Positions 1 through 11,222 of a DNA stretch of 64,000 nucleotides are shown here, in pieces. Positions within the stretch are counted from its first letter, which is position 1. Every line of letters begins with the position of its first letter. The position numbers were made by a program, and so were the translations under genes. Source of the DNA: Setomelanomma holmii (taxonomy: Eukaryota; Ascomycota; Dothideomycetes; Pleosporales; Phaeosphaeriaceae); assembly GCA_010015745.1 (NCBI GenBank), contig ML978204.1:124001-188000 (forward strand), read 5' to 3'. Under the pieces are notes generated by a model. The model did no database searches. It worked only from the letters and a program-made list of their open reading frames with translations, and was not told the origin of the DNA.

Positions 1-1130
1 ATTGACGTCCACTCATCCAGCTTTTCTACCACCGCACGTTGATGAGGCTCCGCAATGGCGGTGTCACGGTCTGGAAAGGCCGCTGCTGCGGCAATCTGGC
101 AAGTCGAAGCGACCCCTGACACCCTTCATTGTCGCACCAGGTTCAGTGGCCACCAGCAGCGGCTGAGGAAGAGGATTGCACTGACCGAATGTTCCGTGCG
201 TTCAGCGCCCGGCCCAACAAAATCACAATGTGTGTCTCCAGCGTCGAGTCCGTACCTACAACCTTGGGGATCTGCTTTACGCGTCTTGTTCGCTCTTCCC
301 ACGATCCATGGCCTTGGTCACCACGACACATGGCCTGAGAAGGAGTATATCATGGCTGATTGCCCAGATGTGCAAGAATTATGAGGCTACCGATGACCGG
401 CTGCTCTCGCATGCGAACAAGACATCATGGCACTACGCCTTGTTCAGACCTGCGGGCCGTCTTTCGAGGCAACTCAGGCTTTGGGCATTTGACTCACACT
501 CAGCTACCATTACACCAGATACACGAATGTGCGCATACTGCTTCGCCATACATTTTGCCTGAGCTTAACCGGAATTGCGTCGCAAGGCACTTCACCTATC
601 ACGTCCTCACGGTCAGCTGTCTCACAGAGAAGGACCTGTCCTAGCTTACCGGTGTTACCACATCAGACCCAACGACAGCCTTTAGTATGTGCATCGTTTC
701 TATCAACATGCGTCACGGCCACCAAGCGCACACTTTCATGATCACGAATGCTGTCTTTGTCTGGGGTGGCTTGGGCTACGGCGATGATCTCGTCCCTCAG
801 ATGTATCTCCGCCCTTTCACTGGCCGCTTTCATGTCTCCCTCCGGTGTTTGATGCCCAATCGCTGCTACCTCTCGAATCTGCGCCATGGTCATGTCTTAA
901 ACTCCCTCTGTGAGGCATTTCGGCTTTGATACCTGGCGTGGATGGGCAGTGCCAAACAGAGAACTGCACGCGCGGTGCAGGTACTACTGAGTATAAATCG
1001 CTTCGAGGAAGCTAGCTTTCCTATCATCACAGCTTCCAACTCGAGGACTTCTGCATAAACTCACCATATTCTCACATTCTGATTCAGCAGTGTTTCGCTC
1101 ATCAGTACATCCAATACTTCCTTATTCTTC
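1..1130. other. Intergenic, no convincing gene
   Basis: Only short overlapping open frames are seen on both strands, and none shows a recognisable domain. The last 140 bases are the promoter and 5' leader of the zinc-ribbon gene that begins at 1131. Confidence 0.5.
992..998 (+). promoter_or_regulatory. TATA box of first zinc-ribbon gene
   Basis: TATAAAT lies about 135 bp before the ATG at 1131. A start site about 30 bp downstream would give a leader of roughly 100 nt, which is normal for a fungal gene. Confidence 0.5.
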
Positions 1131-1612
1131 ATGGCGGTTCTATCTAAGTTATCCCGCTTTCAGAGACTCTCCATGATCCAGTCAGCTCTGTTGCTGACAC
1201 AGAACGAACGGACGGAACACGTGCAAGGCTTCGACCACCTTGAACACCACCCAATGCTCGCACCTCCACCGATAGCTACTCTCCCACCTACCGATGGAAA
1301 TGTATTCTCGATCGATCATTCTCATTGTTACGGCACCACTTTAAGCACTATTCGTACCGAAGCGGGCGCAGTGTTTGGACCATACGACAGCCATGAACAG
1401 CCACGTGCTCGTGGGCCTAAGAAGCCTGAGACTGTCGTCTGGTTCTGTAAGCAAGCACCAATACACTGAGTACATGCGGGACATAGACTGACATCGTATA
1501 CCAAACCTCAGGCTCAGAATGCGGCGATGGACCTATTCTCGACTGGCAGACCGCCTGCCCTCAGTGCTATCATCAGAGGTGCGGCTCTTGCAAAGAAGAA
1601 TACGCATCCTGA
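1131..1612 (+). CDS. Small zinc-ribbon protein (spliced)
   Basis: Exons 1131-1446 and 1512-1612, intron 1447-1511 (65 bp, GTAAGC...CAG), giving 138 residues. Splicing removes an in-frame stop and completes a cysteine-rich C-terminus: WFCSECGDGP, then CPQC, H, CGSC. The CxxC pairs and histidine look like a treble-clef or zinc-ribbon fold. The N-terminal hundred residues are low in recognisable features. No enzyme motif, signal peptide or membrane segment is visible. The gene at 3316 carries the same WFC-x2-CGDG core, so the two are probably paralogues. Function is unknown; a protein or nucleic-acid contact role is only a guess. Without splicing the frame ends soon after WFC and loses the zinc site, which is the main support for the intron. 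Confidence 0.65.
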
Positions 1613-3315
1613 ACCGTGCTTCAACCCGTGGATTCAGCAGAACGCAAAGTCTGGCCCTGCAGCCACGTCGAGTTCCCGAGAAGCTATACAAGCAGAGTCG
1701 ATGCGCAAAGTCTTTCGGTACAAAGCTTGAATGGTTCTGTCGCACGTCGTGTACTCTCTGGCCATAACCACAACCCAGGGCTAGTCCGACGACTTGTGTC
1801 GACACCATCAGTCGCGGCAGCTGCGAGTATGGGCTTCGCTTAGCATTTCTGTTACACTGACCGGAGCTTAATGTTTCCGTCCCGCGTTCCTCCCTTCTTC
1901 TTGTGGCCTGTGCTGATTATTTGGTCTTGTGGACTTTACTCGTTCATTATTTAACCTAGATCGGCTGCGCCGATACCCCTTCAACGTGGCACATTTGTGC
2001 GCATGATGGATATCATCCTAGCATCCCAGTAAAGCATTATTGTCGTTGCTGATGTTTGCGAGATACCCCATGCTGTCTGCCCAGAGTAGACAAGTCTTTC
2101 CAAGTAGATAAGATATTTCACTTTCAATTTTCATTCTCTAAACCAAACCTGCAACTGCTCCATCAGGAAATCTTTAATTGCCAGTCATATCAAGTCGTTC
2201 AAAGCTTCAGAGAAGTCACCATGAGTCTTTTGTCATAATCCAGATTCTCGCTTTCAATTACACCGCCTCGCCAATTTTGCTGGCCTTGCACTCTCCTGAA
2301 GATCGTAGGCAGCCCTGTCGGTATTGTTCTCCGCAGTCAAGGCCACCTCGTGGAGAGATGCAGGAACACGAAACATAGAGCACACGAAACGACCATCTTG
2401 CATGGAAGGGTCTGAAGGTGGTGTGTTGGTGCACCAGGTTTCCATGCACGTTTGCTCGATACGCCCACCACCGGGCTTCTCTCGAAGGGCCTTATTGCGT
2501 CAGTACGACAAAGGCTGCCTGGAGAGGGCGAATCGAGGTCCTTCAAATTGGCCCCACTTCGAAACTAGGCAAAAAAGAAGGCAAAACTGCCTGAGGGACT
2601 GCATCAATCCCGCCCGATGAACTAGGAGACAAGGCGAAAACGCTAGACCATATTGGGTCATCCATGAACGAAGTGTGCAACGACCGGCCTCAAGTGCATC
2701 TATGCCTCAGTCATCAAGGTATGGAAGAGACAATGACTGCGCCACACCCCTTGAATAATAGTCCAGTGGACGAAACTCGACATCGATCCGGTGATTTCTA
2801 GCTTCGTTCTAGCAGCCCAACGAAATCAACATGCGAGTCCTTCCGGATCCACCATGGTCCCACGAACGCTACGCATACGAGCGATACAGTCATAACAGAG
2901 CTTAGATGAGAGATCAAGAGGCATTCAACGTGGTGAAGGGGCCTCTGTGGGGCGCTGCGGTCCGGCAGACATGGCGAAATGAAGCGGTTTTCGTATGGAA
3001 GTGTGCAGAGCATGGGCAACGTGACGTAGGGCGAAGGGGCACACTGTGGCTGAGGAGACGCTGATGAGGCATAGAGCCGGAGAAGGACACTACACGTGAG
3101 AAGTCCATCACTCTGGAAGTCCACCAAGCCATGGTTCAAAAGCGAAGCGGCCGCACTCAAAAGACCATCATCTGCTTCCGCTCGACCACTAGTCACTCAA
3201 AGTTACCACTAGTTACATATCCTCCTCATATATCGTATCTGCAGTTGCTCCCTTTTTCACCCACGCGACTTCTTCAACACCAAACAGTGGTCCACCGCCG
3301 ACAGGGTCCAATAAC
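1613..3315. other. Intergenic, no convincing gene
   Basis: Open frames of up to 132 codons occur on both strands, but none has a domain, a convincing splice pair or a protein-like composition. Confidence 0.45.
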
Positions 3316-3815
3316 ATGTCCTCCTGGTTTTGCTGTGAGTTTTTGTCATCCACAAGAAGAACCCATTGAAACTAACGTTCATATCAGGTGCTTGTGGGGA
3401 TGGCGGTCACAGCTCCGCACTCGTTGACGACTGCCCCTCGTGTGGCCATCGTCACTGTAGTGGGTGCTCAGTAGAAGACCACGGCTACTCCAGACCCGTT
3501 CAAGCCTGTAACGCATCGCCGATCGTCTCCGACAACACCTACCACTTTCACACTGCTCCTTCCAAGGCTTCGTTATCCATCGCTACTGCCGCTGCCGCCG
3601 CACCGACTAGCTGTTTTGACACAGTAACGGGCTTGTTAAAAGTTAGACCATCGCGTCCTCACGGACACGACCACGGACAACCCACAGATGGTCCAGAATA
3701 TGAGGCATGGACATGCTGCAAGTGTGGCTACTATAACAGTGTTGAGTACGATGCCGGTTGCTCTCACTGCCACGATCACTGGAAGTCAGACTGCTGTGAC
3801 GTGTGGACGGGTTGA
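3316..3815 (+). CDS. Small double zinc-ribbon protein (spliced)
   Basis: Exons 3316-3334 and 3388-3815, intron 3335-3387 (53 bp, GTGAGT...CAG), giving 148 residues. The 19-base first exon codes for MSSWFC plus one base. The second exon continues with CACGDGGHSS, then CPSC, H and CSGC, the same pattern as the gene at 1131. A second cysteine cluster lies near the C-terminus (CCKCGYYNSV, CSHCHDH, CC). The middle holds an alanine run and a His/Pro-rich stretch. I infer two zinc sites. No targeting signal is visible and function is unknown. The intron falls beside the WFC motif, one codon from the equivalent intron of the neighbour, which supports common origin. Confidence 0.65.
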
Positions 3816-5956
3816 AAGGAGGTAGGATTAGAAGAACACTATGGGTAGATTGTTATAAGGGTATGCAATCACCCTTCGAACCTGATGACAATCAATACTG
3901 ACTGAAGTAGGTGGTTCAACCTTCGCGGCGTTCCGGTCTTGCTTCATGGTTGACTTTTAGCGGGTTAGAGGACTTCCTTCGCGATACCCCGTTCGTTAGG
4001 GCCAATTGTTGCTTCTCCTTAGCTTAGCACTTTCCCATCTCCTTTCGTACATGTCATCACGGCGCTTATACCCCTCACCCGTTAGCCATTCCAACCCCAT
4101 TCCCTTGTTCGATCATGCTCCCACTGGCTTACATGTTCATGGCCTGGCCAGCCTTGGGGATATCTCTTGTCTTTCATGTCGTCAAGCATAGCGTTAGCGT
4201 CCCAAGCGTTCAAGCGTTGCATAGCATTAGGTATCCCGGTGCATCGAGAGCCCTCATGGCTGAGCGGTGCATACGTCTCACACAGTCTGGTATTAGCGTG
4301 GCGTTGGTAGAGTACTCGAATTGACATTATCTGATATTGCTACACTCAATATGCACGTTGACTATGCAGATTCGAGCAGTCTCACCTGTCTCTCCCTGCC
4401 GGCCGTGACGTCGACACTTGCACACTGTGCCGCAATGCGGCTCCAAAGTATGGGCCCAGTGACCATATCTTGAGTCAGATCCATGTTGATGCCCATCGTA
4501 CGATTCCCATCTGCCCAAAGACAGTCGTGTAGTCATGGAGGCGAAGCATCGTGGCGGCCAGCTTCAGGCTCCTTCGACGCCACTTTGGAACGCCCGGTGG
4601 TGTGCCAGGGCGCTTTTGTGGCCAGCGCCCCTGCTTGAGGCGGCTGTCTAGATACGCGATGCAAGACCTCACCACTCCCACGTTGTGGCGAACGTGCGGG
4701 ATTGCGCCTCTTCCGCCTTTGCATCTCGGTCTGAGACCTGGCTGATGATTTTTACGTTGTTCTTCATACTTGCAATCTCGTGAAAGCGCTGGTATCAAGC
4801 TCCAAGGCGTCATGCGCAGCAGAAGGACGACAGGCGCTTTTGCTTACTTATCTTTGTGGTGGATTGACCGCTCTTCTCCAGCTGTAGGCAACAGCGCGCA
4901 GTTGTGCGAAGCTAACGACACAGCCATGTCGTTAGCAAGAGTGTGCCCTTTCGCGTAGCCTCCACATCCGAGACTGTACCGGTGCCCGTTGGCAGAGCGA
5001 GTAGAGTTGTGTTGATGTCATATTAAGCTTCATTTTTCCGCGCGGCTATGCCCTTTCGCCCTCCCGCGCTCCAGGGCTCTCATGGCTGACGATGCAGGCC
5101 TTATACCCCTGGACCCTGACCGCGTACGACAGCTTCTTTCGTCGATGGATTACATGGGTCTGATGTTGTGATGCTTTAGTGGGTGTCTTGCAACTATGTC
5201 ACGTTCGTCCGCTTAAGGACGATAAATTGGTGCCTGGGAGGACAACATGACGACCCTAGTCGGCCACAGCCTCACAAAATCAGATGGTCTAGCGACCAAG
5301 CGATGACTAATTCGGAATACAGTTTGGGATTCGCATTCGATGCGATGTGAATAAATGATTCGGGATAAATGTTCGATGAAAGGGATGGTGGTGGACTTGG
5401 CCAAGGGAAGAGAAGCGGCGATAACGTTGGCCGTCGGGCTTCCAGTCAAGCAGAGTCACCCCGCCAACGCTCGTTCTAGACTTTCCAAGCCTTTGAGTCT
5501 CTCGTCTCACGTTCTGCCGAGAAACCATCAGCATGGTACGATCGCTGTGAACATTCGCACAGCAGCGCACATGGCACGACATCAAATTTCCGTACTGGCA
5601 GGTCGGATTTGCTCGCTCTTGCACCGCATTCCGACGACATGCAGAGTCAGTGATCTGCTACACCATTAGTCCTTCAATCATCAGCAACCTGGCTACGTCG
5701 ACCAAGGACTCCGTATTGCTGGGCTATACGGCCCGGTTCCGACAACAATGTAAGCAACTTTGGCACTCGTCAGCCAACTCCGGTAGATAACGCAGCGCGG
5801 GGTTTTCCGTGCCGCTGGGTCGTGTCATTTCGTGCTGCGAGAAGCGGCAGTCCGCGGACTCTTCAAGCCATGTTCCCAGCCTGCACCACTTTTAATGCAG
5901 ACAATCATCAATTGTTTACAGTTAAGCCATCGACCCGGTTCTCGGAAACGAGCTAG
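3816..5956. other. Intergenic, no convincing gene
   Basis: Several short frames overlap on both strands without domain content. I see no tRNA-like or repeated structure. The last part is the upstream region of the arrestin-like gene. Confidence 0.45.
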
Positions 5957-7339
5957 ATGGCTGCAACGGTTTCGAGGCAGTCAACTTCACAGCATCAGCC
6001 CCGGCAGCTGTACTGTTACGTTGCGCAGCCAACCCTGTATTCCGACCACTATCCCAATCGCGAGAACACGCCAGAAGGTCTTGTGTCTATCGCTCTTACG
6101 CGATCTAGTCACCGTACTTTGAACACTAATAATGATGCGGTGAAGGGCGTCGTGCTGGTGCAAACGAAGATCAAAGCGCAGCGGGTGTCAATCAAGTTCA
6201 TCGGACGCACGACCTGCCAGGTTATCAATGAGCGGAATCCGGGAAGTCATCATGTCGCGACAAGCGATCTCTTTCGTCACGAGAAGACTCTTCAGCTGCG
6301 AGCCACGCCAAGTGCCACCTGCCCGGCCGGGCGCGAAGAATATCCCTTCGAATTCAGATTTCCCGAGTTGGTGGAATTGGATCCGAAATTGCGAAATGAC
6401 GTGTCTTTCAAGCCAGACGAAGTGTTTGAGCATGAGAAAGGTCACCCACTGCCACCCTCACTTTGGTGGAACGAGAACACAATTCGCAGCGAGTACTTTT
6501 TGGAAGCGGATTTCATCACAGAACACCGGTCTTTCACGCTGAATCCGGTTGCTATCCATCAACTACGCTTCAACCCGTCAGTACCAGAAATAGGTCTACA
6601 GGGACAGACAGCTCTGCTTCCCGCGCCACCCATTCGCTTCGAAAGGAGATCAAGACCCTCGACCCCAGAACCTAGCCGAGGACAGCGCGGCCCGCTGAAG
6701 AGGCTTAAGAGTAATTTAAAGGGCGAGAAGTCTGATGAGCCGTCTTCAGCATCGTTACTTGTTCTTAGCGTACCGTCTCAGTATCGTGTTAGCGCGGCGA
6801 CTACCCTCAAGCTTTCGTTTCAGGCTACACTCAGCGATGGCCTGACGCGGCCTGAACCAGTCTATCTGCGCGGCATCCGAGCACAAGCATCCGCGCACAT
6901 CAGCTACCGGATACCAACATCATCAGCATCGAATGATGAGCTACGAAAAGAAAGTACTGTGAAATTCGACCTGTTCAATCGTCGCTATGGCAAACCTGGC
7001 CTGGAGATCACCAACAATACCTTTATCGAAACCTGTAACATCAACTCCATCGTTCCACCGACGTTCAGGACATATGGAGTTGCAGTGAAGTATGATGTGC
7101 GCTATGATCTATTGCTAGACTGCGCCGGCAAGGAGTCGGAGCACGAAGTCGAGATGAAAGACATTATCGTTGCTCCGATGACAAGAGAGGGTGGGCACCT
7201 GGGACCGCCTGAGACTCCGCCTCCACGTGGCTCAATGGACAGCGCGTCGCCATCCAATGGCTGGTATGGGCATTTGAGATCAAGATCTGTAAGCGTTTGG
7301 AGGCCCGACTCACCGCCTCCGGAATATTCTCATGACTAG
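5957..7339 (+). CDS. Arrestin-like adaptor protein
   Basis: Single-exon frame of 460 residues. The first two thirds read as an arrestin N-terminal-type beta-sandwich (alternating strands such as GVVLVQTKIKAQRVSIKF and EEYPFEFRFPEL), followed by a second sandwich region (SAATTLKLSFQA... to about residue 400). The tail is Pro/Ser-rich and ends with a PPEY motif at 454-457. In fungi, alpha-arrestins with PPxY recruit the Rsp5/HulA ubiquitin ligase to membrane transporters and receptors for endocytosis; that role is inferred. Residues 225-265 form a basic linker rich in R, K, P and S, a likely regulatory insert. The ATG at 5957 is the first in frame. The cargo cannot be told from sequence. Confidence 0.75.
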   Translation: MAATVSRQSTSQHQPRQLYCYVAQPTLYSDHYPNRENTPEGLVSIALTRSSHRTLNTNNDAVKGVVLVQTKIKAQRVSIKFIGRTTCQVINERNPGSHHVATSDLFRHEKTLQLRATPSATCPAGREEYPFEFRFPELVELDPKLRNDVSFKPDEVFEHEKGHPLPPSLWWNENTIRSEYFLEADFITEHRSFTLNPVAIHQLRFNPSVPEIGLQGQTALLPAPPIRFERRSRPSTPEPSRGQRGPLKRLKSNLKGEKSDEPSSASLLVLSVPSQYRVSAATTLKLSFQATLSDGLTRPEPVYLRGIRAQASAHISYRIPTSSASNDELRKESTVKFDLFNRRYGKPGLEITNNTFIETCNINSIVPPTFRTYGVAVKYDVRYDLLLDCAGKESEHEVEMKDIIVAPMTREGGHLGPPETPPPRGSMDSASPSNGWYGHLRSRSVSVWRPDSPPPEYSHD

Positions 7340-7681
7340 TGTTGCAGTATTCGAGCTGGGAACTAGACGCGTTCGAGGGACGAGGTGGCCATTGAAAGGC
7401 ATGATTCAACGCAGTGCATTATTCAACTTGCGCTGATCAAGTCTTGGTGACTATTGCGTCTTTCGACTACTTATACCTTCGATAATCAGCTTCGTTAAGT
7501 CTAGTGACGCTAAATGCTATGAGGTTAATCCCAAATTGGAAATCATAGCTAGCGCGTCAACTAGCTTACTGTGCCCCACCCAGTCCCGGTGTTGACGGCT
7601 TGTGGAACGCCTTAATGACCTACCCAATTCTCAATCTTCGACCGAAAACTCCATCCTGAACCCTCTTACCGTTCGAGAGAC
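7340..7681. other. Intergenic between arrestin-like gene and Zn2Cys6 gene
   Basis: About 340 bp holding the 3' end of the arrestin-like gene and the promoter of the Zn2Cys6 gene. No other feature seen. Confidence 0.5.
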
Positions 7682-9061
7682 ATGGCCCCTCGAACCAAGT
7701 CCTGCACAACATGCCGCAAGAAACGCATCAAATGTGACGCCACTCTACCCCACTGCCTAATGTGCATTAAGTATGGACGGCTCTGCCCGGGTGTCGACGA
7801 TGGACCTTTGATCGTGGACATGACCAATAAGGCTCAGCATGGAATGCAAAAGCGCGAAAAGAAACTTTTTTCGGGATCCGAGACGATGTTTGAGGTCCAA
7901 GCATGGCCGAAACAATCATCCATCAATCGAATATCGGATCGGTCCGTCATCACCGAAGCATTCTACGCACGCTTTCTGACATACTTCACTTCCGAAGGCG
8001 ATGGAAAGGATATTCGCAACCGAGCATCATGGTTTCACCGCCTGCCCTACTTCGCCGTCGATGGCACAAACGAAGCGCTTACGCTCGCTGTTGAATCTAC
8101 TGCATTGTCGTATTGCGCTGTGCAGACTCAGAACCCGGCACTCCAACGACATGCGCGGGACTTATATGGCCGCGCTATGCAGAACCATGGTCGGTTTCTC
8201 GCACGCTCCCGAACAGGCAAGGATGCGGTCACGATACATATGATCTCCACTAGTGTACTTTTCAGCTTCTTCGAAGCCATGCAAGCTACCAATGTCGATG
8301 CATATTGCTCGCACATCTACGGAGCAGCGAAGATGTTCGAAGTCACTGACCCAAGGCAATGCACTGAAGGTGTGCTATGTCAGATTTTCTACCACATACG
8401 GACCCAAATGGCGTTTGCGCAGTTGACTTCGCAAGGTAAACAGACGCCCGTGGATGTCAAAAAGATTCTTTATAACGCCCTAGACTACGAGGAGTTACCG
8501 GTGTTTCAAAGGTTGGTGACACACTTTACGAGGTTGGCCGATGTGTATAGCAAGGTCAATGTCAGCAACAAGCAAGGATATATGGAGGATGCAGACGCGC
8601 AAATGATCAGCACTGCAGTGGAAGATCTTTGGGACGAGTACGAAGCAGCCTCAGCCTTGGATGACGAACAACTTACTTGGTACGACGACCTTCACGGCAC
8701 CATGGAGTATCGGGACGCCTTTACCGCACTTGTGTGCGCCTATTTCAGCGCCTCTCGTATCCTTCTTGCCATTGTTGCACCATCAATCACAGTCCCTGTC
8801 CCAGACTCCACAAACCACCACCAAAATATTCTCAATGTCGCACACTACCTAGAAACACATCTCATCGGTTGCGCATACATGCGCATGGCTGCACCTCTTC
8901 TCCTTGTCACCTTATATGCGCCGAAGATGGGGCAGCGGAAACGTGCTTTCGACTACTTCCAGCATTGGGAGGACAACCAAGGCTTGAGAGGTATTACCAC
9001 CCTGGTTGTTGACTGCATGTACCGATATATGGGTATGCGAGCGCTACGCGAGAAAGAGTGA
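7682..9061 (+). CDS. Zn2Cys6 transcription factor
   Basis: Single-exon frame of 459 residues. A binuclear zinc cluster opens the protein: Cys 8, 11, 18, 25, 28 and 35 (CxxC-x6-C-x6-CxxC-x6-C) with the basic run RKKRIK between. The remainder is alpha-helical and resembles the fungal-specific regulatory region that follows such clusters in C6 factors. I expect DNA binding to CGG-type half sites in the nucleus. No coiled-coil dimerisation element is obvious after the cluster. It lies about 220 bp from the 3' end of an opposing amidohydrolase gene, and a second C6 factor follows 2 kb later, so it may regulate local genes; that is inference. Confidence 0.85.
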   Translation: MAPRTKSCTTCRKKRIKCDATLPHCLMCIKYGRLCPGVDDGPLIVDMTNKAQHGMQKREKKLFSGSETMFEVQAWPKQSSINRISDRSVITEAFYARFLTYFTSEGDGKDIRNRASWFHRLPYFAVDGTNEALTLAVESTALSYCAVQTQNPALQRHARDLYGRAMQNHGRFLARSRTGKDAVTIHMISTSVLFSFFEAMQATNVDAYCSHIYGAAKMFEVTDPRQCTEGVLCQIFYHIRTQMAFAQLTSQGKQTPVDVKKILYNALDYEELPVFQRLVTHFTRLADVYSKVNVSNKQGYMEDADAQMISTAVEDLWDEYEAASALDDEQLTWYDDLHGTMEYRDAFTALVCAYFSASRILLAIVAPSITVPVPDSTNHHQNILNVAHYLETHLIGCAYMRMAAPLLLVTLYAPKMGQRKRAFDYFQHWEDNQGLRGITTLVVDCMYRYMGMRALREKE

Positions 9062-9283
9062 CACATGCCTGTCGAGATTAGCGCCATTAGTCCTGCTTCA
9101 AGTGGACTCGGGCGGCCGCATGTGCAAGAGATGATGGCGTAAGCAGTCACGACTCGAGGTCTTGTGGTCCTTAATCGAAGTGTGACGGAAGAGCCATCGA
9201 ACGCGTCTCAATTTTGGGCGGCTCCATCAAGATTGACCGAGTAAAGGACGACAATACGCGACGTCCAATCTCCCTTTACCCCT

Positions 9284-10593
9284 TCACGCAAGCCCGAAGA
9301 GTCCTTTCGCATTCCCACTAAAAATGCCTTCCCTCTCCTCGCCAGTCATAAAGGTCGCGTTCACAATCGCCTGCGTACTAGCAATGTACGCAGCATTATT
9401 CGGCACCGGAATGTACGGATAGTCCGTGCCATACACAATCCTCTCCAGCGGCACTCCATACCCAAGCAATCCTTGTATCTGGAACGGAAATGTAGGCCCT
9501 GCACTTCAACACGCAAGCCGGTCAGCTCGTAAGCCTTCACGCAGTACAATGCTACAGACTTACGTATCCCACCACAATCGCCTCCGGTAAATATCCAAAT
9601 CCGCATTCCTCAACGCCTCACTCGCCGTCGTCAGGAACCGGCTCATAATGCTCGGAAACGAGCCGCCCGCATGTGGAACGATCCAATTTAGATTCGTGAA
9701 ATTGACGAACGTGCGGCTGAGACTGAGGTCCATGAATGTGCGAGCAGTCTCGAAGTAGAACTCGACTGTCCCTTCTGGGTATAGTGTTGGATTGGCGTCG
9801 ATCAGAGTGCCGTTGGTGAGGTGGAGGCAGGGTGCGTTAGGGTGTACGAAGAGTATTGAGGTTGTGTTGGAATTGCGGTTGTCGATATGATCAAAAAATG
9901 GTATGAGGACGGGGTTGCCGAGGTATATACCCTCGTAGTTGCTTAGAAGCCCGATGGCTAATGCGTTGAGCTTGTTGACCGCGTAGTTGACTTCTTTTAT
10001 GGAGGCGTTGACATATGGAAGCGGTGCCGTCGCGTAGAAAGAGAAGTGCTCTGGATAAGCACGTGCTAAGGCTGCGAGGTATTCGTTAAGGAGTCGTGCC
10101 AGGGCAATGGATCTCGGTGCATCGCCTGCAAAGACTATGGTGCCGGGTGTCGATATTGAGACTATACTTCGGCGAATATTGAGAGTCGCCATGAGCGAGA
10201 AATGAGATTCGATGGTCCAATTTGGTGTCGGAGAACCGCCGGTTAAAGAGACTAGGGTGCGATACCATGGCGGTACGACGTGTGCTATGTATTAAGCATT
10301 AGTGTTTATCGCATGCCCACGTTGGGATGCGTACAGTGAACATCGATCCTGGTAGCATTTTGAAGTGTCTGGGGAACAGCTACAGGTGTATACAATGCTT
10401 CGATAGAGTCGAGCGCATCTGCTGCAAAGGGGAGAATATTGAGGTCAATGCCGTCTACCAGAATAAGCACATCTTCCGGATTGTCGATATGTGTCTTACC
10501 TGCTTCCGCTGCTGCACTTATTGAGTCTCTGTCGAAGGTTGAATGTCCGCGACTGGTGATAACGAACAAGAGAATGAGCATAAATCTGGCCAT
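9284..10593 (-). CDS. Amidohydrolase-2 (ACMSD-like), N-terminal signal
   Basis: Three exons on the minus strand: 10593-10335, 10284-9564 and 9503-9284, giving 399 residues; introns are 50 and 60 bp. The protein starts with a hydrophobic leader (MARFMLILLFVITSRGHS), suggesting secretion. Splicing creates the metal-binding H-S-H (86-88) followed by VVPPWYRTLV. Later come VHP (His234), VPHAGG (His291) and YGTDYPY (Asp354), the ordered metal and catalytic residues of the TIM-barrel amidohydrolase-2 family that includes aminocarboxymuconate-semialdehyde and resorcylate decarboxylases. Substrate is probably an aromatic or unsaturated acid, but that is inference. The second intron must use an AAG acceptor (9505-9504) to keep frame; the nearby CAG would shift it. 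The gene lies between two Zn2Cys6 factors. Confidence 0.75.
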
Positions 10594-11222
10594 GATGGAT
10601 GAGGAGCAGGGTCGAGGCTTGAAAGGCCCAAAAGACCCGACGAGGCTGCTTATATGTGAGTAGCGATGATCCACACATGGGTGTAGCTGCATCGTGGCTT
10701 CCTTGCACGACGCAACTAATCTTCAAATGCAGCACTTGCCGCTTTGAAGAAGTAGTAGGATTATTCAGCGTTAGTCATCCATATATGATTTGTGTGCATT
10801 CTAGGCACGAAAATAGTACGACGTGAGTTTTGTACATTCTTGCCGCATTATCTCAATGGGCAACGAGTTCGCGTGTATGTGTGACTTCAGTCGGGATGTG
10901 GGGTTTGAGGCTGCAGTCCGCCGCGCGGCTCGCATCTCACCAAATATTGTCAGATACAACCTGGACTCGCGACTTTGATACAGACCTCGTGAGATGGACT
11001 CAAGCCTGGGACAGTTGGTAATATTGCGATATCTGGGTCTCTATCAATCTGCGCACAGCGCCTCAGGTTACGTGGAAGGATTGCCTAATGGCATCCTGTC
11101 CTTCGGACAGGAGTGCTACTCCATCCCGTATCCGCTCGGACGGGGACGCTCACGAGTGTAAGCCCGGCAACGACATCAGAGTATCTCCTGTCATATGCCT
11201 TGGTTGTAGCCTGCGCTGCCCA
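10594..11222. other. Intergenic between amidohydrolase and second Zn2Cys6 gene
   Basis: Holds the amidohydrolase promoter and the 3' flank of the next minus-strand gene. No gene-like frame beyond short ones. Confidence 0.5.
10649..10655 (-). promoter_or_regulatory. TATA-like element of amidohydrolase gene
   Basis: ATATAAG on the minus strand, about 56 bp before the ATG at 10593. Its place is consistent with a core promoter. Confidence 0.35.

Noticed and set aside
663..893. Minus-strand 76-codon frame with protein-like composition (MTMAQIREVAAIG...)
   Set aside because: No domain, no splice partners and no clear promoter; kept out as unsupported although not excluded.
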